A stretch of 64,000 nt of DNA from Monocercomonoides exilis (lineage: Eukaryota; Preaxostyla; Oxymonadida; Polymastigidae), in the NCBI GenBank assembly GCA_001643675.2, contig LSRY02000004.1, positions 688,001 to 752,000 on the forward strand, read 5' to 3'. The position numbers and the translations under genes were made by a program. Numbering within the stretch: position 1 is the first letter of the stretch; each line of letters starts with the position of its first letter. The notes beneath the pieces are model-generated. The model saw nothing but the letters and a program-made list of their open reading frames with translations, did not search any database and had not been told where the DNA came from. This document shows positions 25,325 through 35,247 of this stretch, piece by piece.

Positions 25325-26196
25325 TTTCGTATTGATCTTGAACCTTCATATTTTTTGAACATTTCACTGTTTGTTATTGAATGATTAGATAAAAATGGAA
25401 ATAAAAAATTTATTGAAAAAAAATATTTATTCGAATTATCAAAATTTATTTTATAAAACAAGGTTAATCGTATGAAATATTTGTTAATCAGTCTGATTGT
25501 GTATATTATGTATTGTTGTGTTTTAAGTTTTCAAAACAACTGTTATTTGAATAAAGTCATTTTTTTTCATCCATTCCATCTATTAGCAAAACAATAAAAA
25601 AACAAATTTATTTAGCAAATTGCAAAGGAAAAGGACATTAAAATTCAAGCAAAATACTAAATAAATCACAATTCACTTTTGTTTTAAAAATAAACATTGC
25701 AATTATTGAAAGCAGAATATTTTTTAACATAATTGTTATTTTGTTTATCACAGATTTATGTGCTTTTTAAGCGAAAAATTCCAATCTTTTCAATGCAATG
25801 AATAACAATTTGGATAATCCATGATTTTTCCCGTTATTATCAATTCTTGTTTTGCTAATATTGTTGTTTTTGAGAAAAATAGTTCCGGTTGAAAAAGCAG
25901 AGAACAAATAATGATTCGAAAAAACTTTCACTTCCAACACAGCGAAGCAATGTTGGTGATGATTAACCAAGTTTCATCCAGGAAAAAAGGGAGATATTCA
26001 GATAATTCATCATATCAACATTTCAAAAGATAAGAAAAGGAAAGAAACAACAACTGTTTTCATTTTGATAAACACTTTTCATCAACACTTATTCCATTGA
26101 ATGGCATGACGTGCAATAAAAATTAAATGCCTTAAATCATTTGTTTTCAAGAATTAAAACGAAATCACTTGAAGGGTTATTCATTATTATGAAGTG
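25325..26196. other. Gene-free spacer
   Basis: 872 bp of AT-rich sequence between the 5' end of the CSN1 gene and the 3' end of the first giant gene. A 67-codon minus-strand frame near 25770-25970 lacks any recognisable feature and is not called. Confidence 0.4.
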
Positions 26197-29100
26197 TTAT
26201 GCTTCTTCATTATTTTTCGTTTCGAAATATCCAGTTGGCACATTCTCTTGGTTATTGTTTTTCTCTTTTTCATTGCTCTCGCAAATCAATCTCTCATTTC
26301 TCTCATCTGATGTGTTTTCAATGCAAATCGCATCAGTCACAGTGAGCATCACAGCTCCTGGTGGAAAGAGCAGAATAAACTCTCTCTTCAAATATAGAAG
26401 CGATGGACGCTCGTTCATCTTGCTCGACAAGCACAGCTTTACAATTTCTTTAAGTGTTTGTTTTTGGATTGCTTCGATTTTTGGCCTCTCTCCATTCACA
26501 ATCTTCTGCCCTGCCACCTCTGCCTCATACTCCCCAAACGGGATCTGAAGTGTCAAACATTCCCACAACATCATCCCAATCGAAAATGCAACAGTCTTCT
26601 TCGTCGCCTGCTTCTTTGTCCCGCTCAACAGCTCAGGCGCCATCCACCTCAGGCACTCTTTTTTGAAACTATCTTCATCCTCAAATGCTGACGAGGGCAG
26701 AGAGTCACTTTCATCATCATCATCACTTGCAGATGTCACAACAGTCGATGAAGAGATGGATGATGAATCTGAGTCATCAGAAGAGAAGTCAGAGTGCATC
26801 ACAATGCATATCACCATATGTTCTGAGAACAGCACAATGTGCGGGCTCAGATTCGCAAGTGACTGAAGCTTGTTTTCCATTTCATCAAACGAGTGGAGCG
26901 CAAGATTCGCCACCAAGAACAGGATCTGTGCAGCTGTCACTTCTCTCTCTTCCAGCGATCCGATCGGCATCTCCTTTGTCTTGTTCCTTCCATGCAGCAG
27001 CATGAACAGCGAATCTCTCAGATCCACAATCAGCTTCTCATGAGGTGAAGAGCAGGCCATTGCATCCACCAGATTCGACATCGATGAGGTGGTTGGGCAA
27101 AGATCCTCCCCTCGAACAAATGTGGAATCTGAATCGGTTGTTGAAGTGGTTGAAGTGGATGAAGTGGATGAGATGGATGGAGATGGTGTTCGCTTCCTAA
27201 TCTCTTCCTCTTCATCTTTCTCCAATGCCCAATCAGGAATCTTGTCCGAATCTCTTCCAAGGATGTATTCTGTCGAACCGCTCTCACTCAAAAGATGCTC
27301 GGATGATTCAGAATGTTGCATATTCGTATCATACACCCTCTTCTTTATCCTCTCTTCATTCTTCTTCTCAGCTTCCCTCTCCGCTCTCCTCCATTGCTCC
27401 TCTGGTGAAATCTCCATCGTCACCATCTCAAATGCCTTCGGATCTTTTCTGATATTTTCATTCACAATCTCTCTCAGATCTTCTGCTTCATTCTTCACCT
27501 TCTTCCATCGAACAATGAATATTATTGATACAATTAACAGTATTACCACGATCACAATACAAACAATCAAAGCCCATGAGATTTTTACTTCTTTTCCTCC
27601 TTCAACAATCTTTTCATCATCTGTTGGTGGAATCACGCTTGAATTCTTCAAAATGAATGAATTTGTTGATGAAGGAGATTCTGCGTTTCCAAACAAAATG
27701 AGCACGCTCACCTCAATTTCATCTCCACAACTTCTGATGAGATCTTTTGCCACACTTCCTTCAACTTCTCTTTCTGACAAGAATCCATTTGAATCAAAAT
27801 CATAATGTTCAATCTCATTCTCTTCTCCCTTCCTCTTCACAACTGAGAATGACAGATTGCATGGAACAAGAAGCAATCCTTTGAATGTCAACTTCATTCT
27901 ATCTGTCTCTTCCTTTGCTTCCACACTTTCCAACACAGGAATGAAGAATGGTGAATCTCTTTCAGAAGCAATCCCTTCAAAACTGCACCCATCATTCAAC
28001 ATCCAAAGAGATGTGTTTCTCTCCAATCCATCACCTCCTTTCAAACTCATCACATTCAATGTTCCTGAATCTGAACAGACGATATTCCTTCTCAATGATG
28101 GATATCCTTCAATTGATGGATTATTGTTCTCAAATTTTCCATCATTAACAGTCATCGCCCCTCCACTGATTGTTATTCCACCTTCTGGTGAATTTGAGAA
28201 TGTTGTGTCTTTCATTATCACGGAACTCTTCACAATATCCATAAGAGATCCATCCCATCTGCACGTCTCCTCTTCCACATTCAAATACTTTTCATTTTTT
28301 CCCTTTGAACTCCCATCAAAAATGCAACTGTCCATTTTCACATCCAAACAATTTTCCAATTTCATTAATTTCCCTTTTGCTTTGTTTGAACTGACTCCGC
28401 CCATTGTGCAATTTGCCAATTGCGTTGTCTTTTTCATTGCCAAGCAAGATATCAATGATTCTTCATTTCCCTCAACTGTGATATTTTCTGTATGAAACTT
28501 CTCCATATTTAATTGTTCACTTTCATTAATATCTATCAGAGAAATTTTAATTGTTGAATTGCAAATCGTTAATGAATCAATTACAGATGGAATTGGTGAT
28601 GATAGATATACTGAAGATTTTTGAAGAATGAGATTTGACATTGTGCATCCATCAAGTTGCAATTCTCCTTTTTCCATTTTGATTATGTGAAATGGAATGT
28701 TTGCAAATTCTATATTTCCTTCTTCATTTGATTGTTTTGATGTGAATGAACAGTTCATTATCTCAAGAATCCCTCCATCCGGAGAGATTAATGATTCATG
28801 CGAAGAGATGAAATTCGAATCGAACGCAAAGTTCACTCTCATCAATGAGACTGACCCTGTTGTTGTTATCAAAGCATCTCTTGTTTTTCCAATGCTTGAT
28901 TTCACTTCAACTTCACACAAATCTCTGCTCTTTGAACTCAAACTCATTTCTTTCAGATCAATTTCTCCTCCTATCACACTTTCTTCAACAATGAATATCA
29001 GACTCAGAATATCTGAGGTCAAGTGAATCAGCCCATGATCAATTGAATAGCATGGAAGAACATTTGTTCCACATTGCTTTTCATTCGATCCACTCATACT

Positions 29101-32100
29101 GCTCACAATGATTGTGTCGCTCTGATGAATAGTCACAAATTCAATCAGATCTGTATCACTTTGGTAATCACACCTATCAATCCCAAATATCGCATTCATC
29201 CGTGAATAATAGCCCTCTCGAAGATCAAACCGAAATTGACTTTCATTGATCTGTGATGTGATGTTGAAGCATTCAATGAAAATATCATTCCCCACTTTTG
29301 CTGTGTTTGAACTGAATTTCATTCCCACAAATGTGAAATTCAATTCTCCTCTTTCCTTTGTTGCCAGATACACCCCTCCTCCTTTCCCATTGGTGCAGCT
29401 GCAACGGCTGATTGTCGAGTCAATCATCTTCATCGATCCAAATGCACCCAATGCGAAGAATATTGCTCCTCCTTTTTCACTTGTTTCTGCTTTGTCTTCA
29501 GTTATGCTGCTCTCATTCACAACTAAATCTATCTTTTTCTCACTTGCTGACTCAAAAATGCTTGCTCCATTGTCACTTCTCTTCACTCCTGAAATTGATG
29601 AATTGCTAATTTTGAGATTCATTTCCTTTCCTTCTTCATTTATCTTCAATTCTGGTTCAGATTTCTTGATTGATAAAATACATCCTTTGCTTTCATTCAA
29701 CGATTCCACTCGAACATTCACAAAATGGCAAGTTATTCCAGAATCATGAATGACAAACATGCTATCTCCAACATTGCATGATTCCATCGACAAATCACTC
29801 ACATCCACACTTCCACCAATTACATCCACAAACACACAATCAAATCCATTGTTCACTTCTGCATCTGAATGGAACGAACATCCAGTTATCACCAATTCTC
29901 CATTTTTGTTGGAAATAATTGTTTTGGCTGAGTTGTCAAATCCAGTTGTCAGTTGCAGTTGGATATTCATCAATTCAAGATGATTATAATTTCCCATGAA
30001 ATATTCCAGTTGACTTCCAATTGCTTTTTCAAAATTCAATTTGGCTTTAACATTCTCTTCTCCCATATTTACACTCTTTTTGATTAAATAATTGGACGTG
30101 TTGAACGAATCTCGAATTATTGTTGATCTTTCAATTTGAATTGTTTTCAATCCAGTCCCCATTTCCATATTTTTAATCCCTTTCCACATTGTGAAACAAG
30201 GTTCTTCCTCACTTCCACAACGTGACACATCAAATCCTTCGGATGAGATAAATATCTCAGTTGAGCTGTATGAAATCAGAAACATGAACAAATCTTTGTT
30301 TGAATGAAAATCATCACTTCCAACAAACAAATTGTTATCGCCTTTCATTAAAGAATAATTGAACTTGAATGAATCATTTGTCACTGAATTATTAAAATCC
30401 TTTCCTAAAATGAACATGTTCTTTCCAATGGCTGCTTTGTTGTTCTCAAAAGTGAGGCCAACATCAAAAAGAAATGGCTTCTCATTCAAACATTCTTGAC
30501 AATCCAAATACAAAAACCCTCCTTTTCCATTGCTCTTTGAAAGAGAACAGAAAGTTGCATTTGTTGACTTTATCTCAATTATCTCATCATCTTTCAATGC
30601 GATATTTGCATCGCCTCCTTCTTCACCGCTTCCAGTGTTCATAATGTTTGAAAAGTTGTTACTTTCAAGCAAGACAGAAGAAGATATCATCAATGGAGAT
30701 TCACCAAATGAGGATTCATCCAAACTGCATCCTTCCATTGAACAATTCAACAATTTCACTTTATATTCCTGCTCATTCTCTCCTTCATTCATATTTGCTG
30801 AGGAAAGCGAAATTGAAAACAACGAAACTGTTGATTTCACTTCTGAAATCGTGACAAATTCCAGCTCAACCATCTTTCCTGTTGATTTGATCAAGGAAAA
30901 TCCAATTGTGTTTTCCTTCCCTCCATTCACACTCATCTCACAGTTCTTCATGTGCAACTCGCCATTTTGAGTGCTCGATTCAATCACTGCTGAGATTGTT
31001 CTGTTAAAACTCGATGGAATAACAATTCCAATAAACTCAATTTCTGTTACAGATGAAGATTTCAGAACACATTCTTCGGAGCCACTCACTTCTCTTTGGC
31101 ATTCGATGCCAATAACTGTCTCGACTTTGGCCTTCACATTCATTCCCCCTGCATCAATGCATCCAGTTACAGTCGATTTTGAGCATAAAATAATTTCCTG
31201 TTTTATATTCTGTGCTCTCTTCAGATGTCCCACCCCGTAGTCCACACTCTTGCATGGCGCTTTCTCCAATCCGCAATATACCTCTTCCACTCCAGATGCT
31301 CCATCCACATATATCGCGTCAGCAAAGAAACCATCGAGAAATATAAACAAATCGACATCCCATCCACAAAATGCCTCTGTTCTGTCATGCCCAACGATCG
31401 AGTTGTCTTTCTGACTGATGCTTGTCATGAAGGCGAAGGAAGAGTCATTTACAGAAGCGGCAAATGATTCACACACGAAATACATATCTCTTCCGACACA
31501 GGCCTTGTTGGCTGAAAACACAATATTGGTGATGGAAAAGGAGGATTCCGACAGTTGCGAGCCATGATTGTACTCGATCATGAGAGCCCCGCCTCTTCCT
31601 CCAGAACTTGTATCCTCGCTCACAGAGCAGGTGGAGAAATTTGTGTTCCTCACAGAAAATGTGTTGGCAGTGGATGATGAGGCGAATGAGATGCACCCGC
31701 CATCTGTGGCAGTCTGTTGGTTTTGTGGAGCTGAGTTGATGTTGGTGATGGTGCAGTTGGCGAGGGAGAGGGAGAGGGCAGGGGAGGTGGCAGAGGAGAG
31801 GACACAGCTGGCGGGGGTGGCAGTGGAGGTGATGTGAGTGATGTTGGAGGAGTTGAGGGAGAGAGGATTTGTGAGGGAGGTGAGGTGGAAGATGCTTTGG
31901 CTGTTGAGGGCGAGACTGGTGATTGCTGTGTGGTTGAGGGCGAGGGAGCCAGCAGTGAGGAAGAAGAGGGGAGTTTTTATTGTTATGGAGGTTGTTCCGG
32001 TGATGGTGGTTGTGTTGAGATTGAGGGAAGGGGAGTTATCGGAGAGGTGGAAGAGGATGGGGGTAATTGGATTTGAGGAGTTGTGGACGATGGCGAGGGC

Positions 32101-34239
32101 GGAGACTGTGAGGGAACCCTGGGTCTGTTGGAAGAGGGCAGACGAGGCAGATGGATCTGGTGAAAAAGATGTTAATGATGATGAGGATGATGAAAACGAT
32201 GAAAATGATGATGTTGATTGTGATGACTGTGAATATGAGATTGGTGGTTGAGGAATGCCATCAGAGGATATGATGGTGGCATCTGTGCCATTTCCAGTGA
32301 TTTTTGTGTCAACCGCGCTGAAGGTGAGTGTTTGAAGAGGAACAAATGTTGAGGTGAGGAGGATAAGAGATGTATCTTGGAGTGGGATGAAGCCGCTGAG
32401 TACATACTCTATTGTTGCGCATGGGATAAGTTGTGGCCTACCGCATGCATCGATATCGATTCCATCGTTTGCAACGATTTTGTTCGAAGGGATAAGAGAA
32501 AGCCAACTGTTGTACTCATCGTTTGTCGCAGTTCCTGCATTCCATACTCGATTTGTTGGAGTTGTTGAGCCGCAATTCTCGAACGGAGATTTTATGATGC
32601 TGCTTCCATTGAAGAATACATCATTTCCTCTACCGTCAGTGGCGGAGTTTCCATCGAAGAAACAAAAAGTGATGAATTGTTCTTCATTCATCCAAGAAAA
32701 AGTTTCATCAAAGTATGCACCAGCTCCACCATATGTATTATCAGTCAGTTTGTTGTTTATAAACTGGCATTCATTGATTGTAAACTGATTTGGTTTGTTT
32801 GATGGAATTTTATAAAATGTTATTGCACCTGAGGAATTGCAACCAACATTTGCAATACATTCGCATTCTGAAAACAGGAATTGAGAATTTGCAGGCATTT
32901 TATCGAGCCAAAAGTACCATCCAGTTCCACCACTTAGCGTTGTAAAACATTTTTTGGCCAAGTTATCTGAGAATGCCCAAATAGATTCGGCTCGTGGATT
33001 CGACAAAACTGCAGCTCCTCCACTTGATGCAGAACAATTTGTGAAATTGGATTTTGAGATGTTGATTTTCATCAAACCAAAACAAAACAATGCACCACCA
33101 TGATCATTTGAAGAGCATTTGTCAAATGAACAAGATGTAATTGTAAGATTTGCTTCGGCGCATTCAACATTTAGTGCACCGCCCCAACTATCTCCGCTGT
33201 TTGAATCATTCCATTCGCACCATTCAAAGCGATGACTGTTCACATCAAACGAAGTCAATCTTCCAGGTGATTTTCTGTGAGTTTCATTTCCTTCATATAC
33301 AACAGCAGCATTTGATGAAGAACGTGTTTGGTGGAGAAAAGAGACATTGAAGGCAGAGAGAGAAGTGGAGGGGCTGTTGAGGTTGGGGAGGATGGCGCCA
33401 TCGATGGGGTTGTGGGTGTGTTTGAAGATGGTGGAGTGGATGGAAAGTGATGAGTGAAGAGATAAGAAGTGTATTGTGTTAGTGTTTGTGGTGGTAATGA
33501 ATGAGTTGTGTGTGTGTGTGTGTTTAGCAGGAATGGAGTGTGTGGATTGTGGTGCAGTGATGTTTGTGAAGAGTGCGTCCGAGAGATGGAGATCGAGGTG
33601 GATTTGGAGATGGCGATGGAGAAGGGAAGAAGAAGAGGATAATAAAGGAGAAAAAAGGAAGGGCTGGGTGAGGGAGATGAAAGAGGAGAAAGAGGAGTGG
33701 GAAATAGAGAATGAGGCAGGGGCTGGGGAGTGTATTTCTGGGAGGAGATTGTTTGGGGTGGAGAAGAGGGGGAAGGAGAAGATGGCAGGTTGAGGGGTGA
33801 TGAGGGAGAAGTTGGTGAGGGAAAGGGAGCTGTGCGAAGAGATGAAAAGTGGAGATTTTGTTGTCGGGTTGACTTGGCAAGTGGAAGAGAAGATTGCAGC
33901 AGCTGAGCGGTGTTGGGCAGTGAGGAGTGGACAACCAACGAGGGGGATGATGTTGAGATGGGCCACACACAACGAGGTGTTGATGATATTTAGACTTGTT
34001 TGAATGCTGCAAATGTGATTGTCAACTGAATTTTCATTTTTTGCTACATGAATGTCAAAATAATTGTTGTATTCTCCTTTTCCATTTTCGATGTTGATCT
34101 TGCCTTTTTGCATCTCCTCGTTCCATTTTTGATGATATGGCCTATCTGCAATGCATTCTCCATAATAGCAGTTAATAACAAGAAAAAGCAATGCAACAAT
34201 ATTGTATGCAGCTCTCATATGGGTGGAGCACCTCGCCAT
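26197..34239 (-). CDS. Giant type I membrane protein: beta-helix-like ectodomain, degenerate kinase domain (paralogue 1, 2680 aa)
   Basis: One uninterrupted exon. A signal peptide (MRAAYNIVALLFLVINCYY) opens the protein. The ectodomain (to about residue 2215) is built of short Asn/Ser/Gly-rich strands such as GGALFCFG, NCSFDKCSSN and GGGVYLAT, characteristic of right-handed beta-helix (pectin-lyase-like) folds. Four copies of a Cys-Gly...(Pro)Cys module recur near residues 596, 985, 1340 and 1720. A membrane span is at about 2218-2242, then a basic juxtamembrane helix (RWKKVKNEAEDLREIV). A kinase-like domain lies at about 2375-2620. Its C-lobe has CLRWMAPELLSG and SIGMMLWECLTLQIPFGEYE, but no VAIK lysine, HRD or DFG is seen (SPHIVLF and HSDFS stand in their places). 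An acidic/Ser insert sits at the activation loop. It is probably a surface receptor-like pseudokinase; ligand unknown. It lies tail-to-head with the larger paralogue. Confidence 0.85.
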   Translation of the reverse strand: MARCSTHMRAAYNIVALLFLVINCYYGECIADRPYHQKWNEEMQKGKINIENGKGEYNNYFDIHVAKNENSVDNHICSIQTSLNIINTSLCVAHLNIIPLVGCPLLTAQHRSAAAIFSSTCQVNPTTKSPLFISSHSSLSLTNFSLITPQPAIFSFPLFSTPNNLLPEIHSPAPASFSISHSSFSSFISLTQPFLFSPLLSSSSSLLHRHLQIHLDLHLSDALFTNITAPQSTHSIPAKHTHTHNSFITTTNTNTIHFLSLHSSLSIHSTIFKHTHNPIDGAILPNLNSPSTSLSAFNVSFLHQTRSSSNAAVVYEGNETHRKSPGRLTSFDVNSHRFEWCEWNDSNSGDSWGGALNVECAEANLTITSCSFDKCSSNDHGGALFCFGLMKINISKSNFTNCSASSGGAAVLSNPRAESIWAFSDNLAKKCFTTLSGGTGWYFWLDKMPANSQFLFSECECIANVGCNSSGAITFYKIPSNKPNQFTINECQFINNKLTDNTYGGAGAYFDETFSWMNEEQFITFCFFDGNSATDGRGNDVFFNGSSIIKSPFENCGSTTPTNRVWNAGTATNDEYNSWLSLIPSNKIVANDGIDIDACGRPQLIPCATIEYVLSGFIPLQDTSLILLTSTFVPLQTLTFSAVDTKITGNGTDATIISSDGIPQPPISYSQSSQSTSSFSSFSSSSSSLTSFSPDPSASSALFQQTQGSLTVSALAIVHNSSNPITPILFHLSDNSPSLNLNTTTITGTTSITIKTPLFFLTAGSLALNHTAITSLALNSQSIFHLTSLTNPLSLNSSNITHITSTATPASCVLSSATSPALSLSLANCTITNINSAPQNQQTATDGGCISFASSSTANTFSVRNTNFSTCSVSEDTSSGGRGGALMIEYNHGSQLSESSFSITNIVFSANKACVGRDMYFVCESFAASVNDSSFAFMTSISQKDNSIVGHDRTEAFCGWDVDLFIFLDGFFADAIYVDGASGVEEVYCGLEKAPCKSVDYGVGHLKRAQNIKQEIILCSKSTVTGCIDAGGMNVKAKVETVIGIECQREVSGSEECVLKSSSVTEIEFIGIVIPSSFNRTISAVIESSTQNGELHMKNCEMSVNGGKENTIGFSLIKSTGKMVELEFVTISEVKSTVSLFSISLSSANMNEGENEQEYKVKLLNCSMEGCSLDESSFGESPLMISSSVLLESNNFSNIMNTGSGEEGGDANIALKDDEIIEIKSTNATFCSLSKSNGKGGFLYLDCQECLNEKPFLFDVGLTFENNKAAIGKNMFILGKDFNNSVTNDSFKFNYSLMKGDNNLFVGSDDFHSNKDLFMFLISYSSTEIFISSEGFDVSRCGSEEEPCFTMWKGIKNMEMGTGLKTIQIERSTIIRDSFNTSNYLIKKSVNMGEENVKAKLNFEKAIGSQLEYFMGNYNHLELMNIQLQLTTGFDNSAKTIISNKNGELVITGCSFHSDAEVNNGFDCVFVDVIGGSVDVSDLSMESCNVGDSMFVIHDSGITCHFVNVRVESLNESKGCILSIKKSEPELKINEEGKEMNLKISNSSISGVKRSDNGASIFESASEKKIDLVVNESSITEDKAETSEKGGAIFFALGAFGSMKMIDSTISRCSCTNGKGGGVYLATKERGELNFTFVGMKFSSNTAKVGNDIFIECFNITSQINESQFRFDLREGYYSRMNAIFGIDRCDYQSDTDLIEFVTIHQSDTIIVSSMSGSNEKQCGTNVLPCYSIDHGLIHLTSDILSLIFIVEESVIGGEIDLKEMSLSSKSRDLCEVEVKSSIGKTRDALITTTGSVSLMRVNFAFDSNFISSHESLISPDGGILEIMNCSFTSKQSNEEGNIEFANIPFHIIKMEKGELQLDGCTMSNLILQKSSVYLSSPIPSVIDSLTICNSTIKISLIDINESEQLNMEKFHTENITVEGNEESLISCLAMKKTTQLANCTMGGVSSNKAKGKLMKLENCLDVKMDSCIFDGSSKGKNEKYLNVEEETCRWDGSLMDIVKSSVIMKDTTFSNSPEGGITISGGAMTVNDGKFENNNPSIEGYPSLRRNIVCSDSGTLNVMSLKGGDGLERNTSLWMLNDGCSFEGIASERDSPFFIPVLESVEAKEETDRMKLTFKGLLLVPCNLSFSVVKRKGEENEIEHYDFDSNGFLSEREVEGSVAKDLIRSCGDEIEVSVLILFGNAESPSSTNSFILKNSSVIPPTDDEKIVEGGKEVKISWALIVCIVIVVILLIVSIIFIVRWKKVKNEAEDLREIVNENIRKDPKAFEMVTMEISPEEQWRRAEREAEKKNEERIKKRVYDTNMQHSESSEHLLSESGSTEYILGRDSDKIPDWALEKDEEEEIRKRTPSPSISSTSSTSTTSTTDSDSTFVRGEDLCPTTSSMSNLVDAMACSSPHEKLIVDLRDSLFMLLHGRNKTKEMPIGSLEEREVTAAQILFLVANLALHSFDEMENKLQSLANLSPHIVLFSEHMVICIVMHSDFSSDDSDSSSISSSTVVTSASDDDDESDSLPSSAFEDEDSFKKECLRWMAPELLSGTKKQATKKTVAFSIGMMLWECLTLQIPFGEYEAEVAGQKIVNGERPKIEAIQKQTLKEIVKLCLSSKMNERPSLLYLKREFILLFPPGAVMLTVTDAICIENTSDERNERLICESNEKEKNNNQENVPTGYFETKNNEEA
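26521..27514 (-). repeat. Near-identical paralogous block (copy 1), homologous to 35530-36523
   Basis: This stretch is collinear with 35530-36523 at a constant offset of 9009. By eye there are about 20 differences in 994 bp. No difference is seen in 26629-27231. Most of the differences lie in the 280 bp nearest the membrane span. It encodes the juxtamembrane helix, the acidic linker and most of the kinase-like domain. Sequence outside is clearly diverged. Confidence 0.9.
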
Positions 34240-34504
34240 GAAAGAAGATGAAAGAAAAAACAGAAAATTAAAAATTTATGCGCCCTTAATTTATTGAAAA
34301 GTGTTATAAAAATGAGGAAAAATGATTGCAGTTGTGAAAAATACTGTAATTTGTTTCAAATAATTTATTCAACCTTATTATTATTTGTTTTCCATAACAC
34401 TGCGAAAAAATACAGAAAAGTCTAAAATAGAAAAAAATATATGATAATATTGAGAGGAACAAAATTCATCATGCTTAATACTTTTTAACCATTTGCTCTG
34501 TGAG

Positions 34505-34506
<2 letters not shown>

Positions 34507-34552
<46 letters not shown>
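34507..34552. repeat. Homopolymer T tract (46 nt)
   Basis: An uninterrupted T run ends 8 bp before the left arm of the inverted repeat at 34561. On the opposite strand the element is thus followed almost immediately by poly-A. Confidence 0.8.
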
Positions 34553-34558
<6 letters not shown>

Positions 34559-34560
34559 AA

Positions 34561-34722
34561 CTTTCGTTCGAGTTTTGATCAAAGTTTTTATCTCAATGGG
34601 ATTGTGAAAAGAATAATTACTCTTTAAAAAACATCATCGTGTGCAATATGTGTTAACAGTTAAAGATCAATTTTTCGAAAATCCCATGTAGATTACAATT
34701 TTGATCAAAACACGAACGAAAG
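34561..34722. repeat. 162-bp inverted repeat, MITE-like (copy B)
   Basis: The left arm 34561-34610 starts CTTTCGTTCGAGTTTTGATC. The right arm 34673-34722 is its imperfect inverse complement, ending CACGAACGAAAG. Each arm is about 50 bp and contains TTTTGATCAAA. The left arm is clearly related to 8764-8814. The central 60 bp is unique and there is no coding potential. It fits a small non-autonomous inverted-repeat element. Confidence 0.6.
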
Positions 34723-35247
34723 AATGATTTCGAAAAGGTTTGGCCATATATTCAAAACACAATTTGTTTGAAAAATGACTGTAAATATAATTCCAAGGTG
34801 TTGATTGAATCTCCTCTAACCTTTTAATTTAGAAAACACTAATTACAGAAAATATTTTGATGTGATTCAAATTTCAGTATTCCAACGAAAAATCTGCAGA
34901 GACTTCATGCTCGTAAAAATACATATTCCTCGTCAATAATACATAAATCATGAAGCATATATACAAGCATATCAAAATAAAAACTAAAAATTTAATCGCA
35001 AACCAAATCAATTGATTGCAACCAATTTGTAGTTCTTCATAAATATTTGTAAATACATATAAAAATAACTTCAAACAAATATAAGCAAAAACATGAAAAA
35101 TAAGCTGGATAAATCACAATTAAATACTTGTAGCAAAAGAAACATCATTTTGAACAATAGTTTTAAAAATATTTCTGAATTATCATTTTGAAACTTAAAA
35201 ACCTTTCACATTAATAAATTTTATCTATCATACTAAGGATTTCAGCT

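Larger units (their letters stand above)
34240..35247. other. Spacer between the two giant genes
   Basis: About 1 kb, AT-rich. It contains a 46-nt T tract and a 162-bp inverted repeat (listed separately). A 66-codon hydrophobic frame on the minus strand at 34874-35074 has no supporting feature and is not called. Confidence 0.45.

Noticed and set aside
34874-35074. 66-codon hydrophobic frame on the minus strand
   Set aside because: Hydrophobic only because the DNA is AT-rich; no start context, homologue or neighbour supports it.
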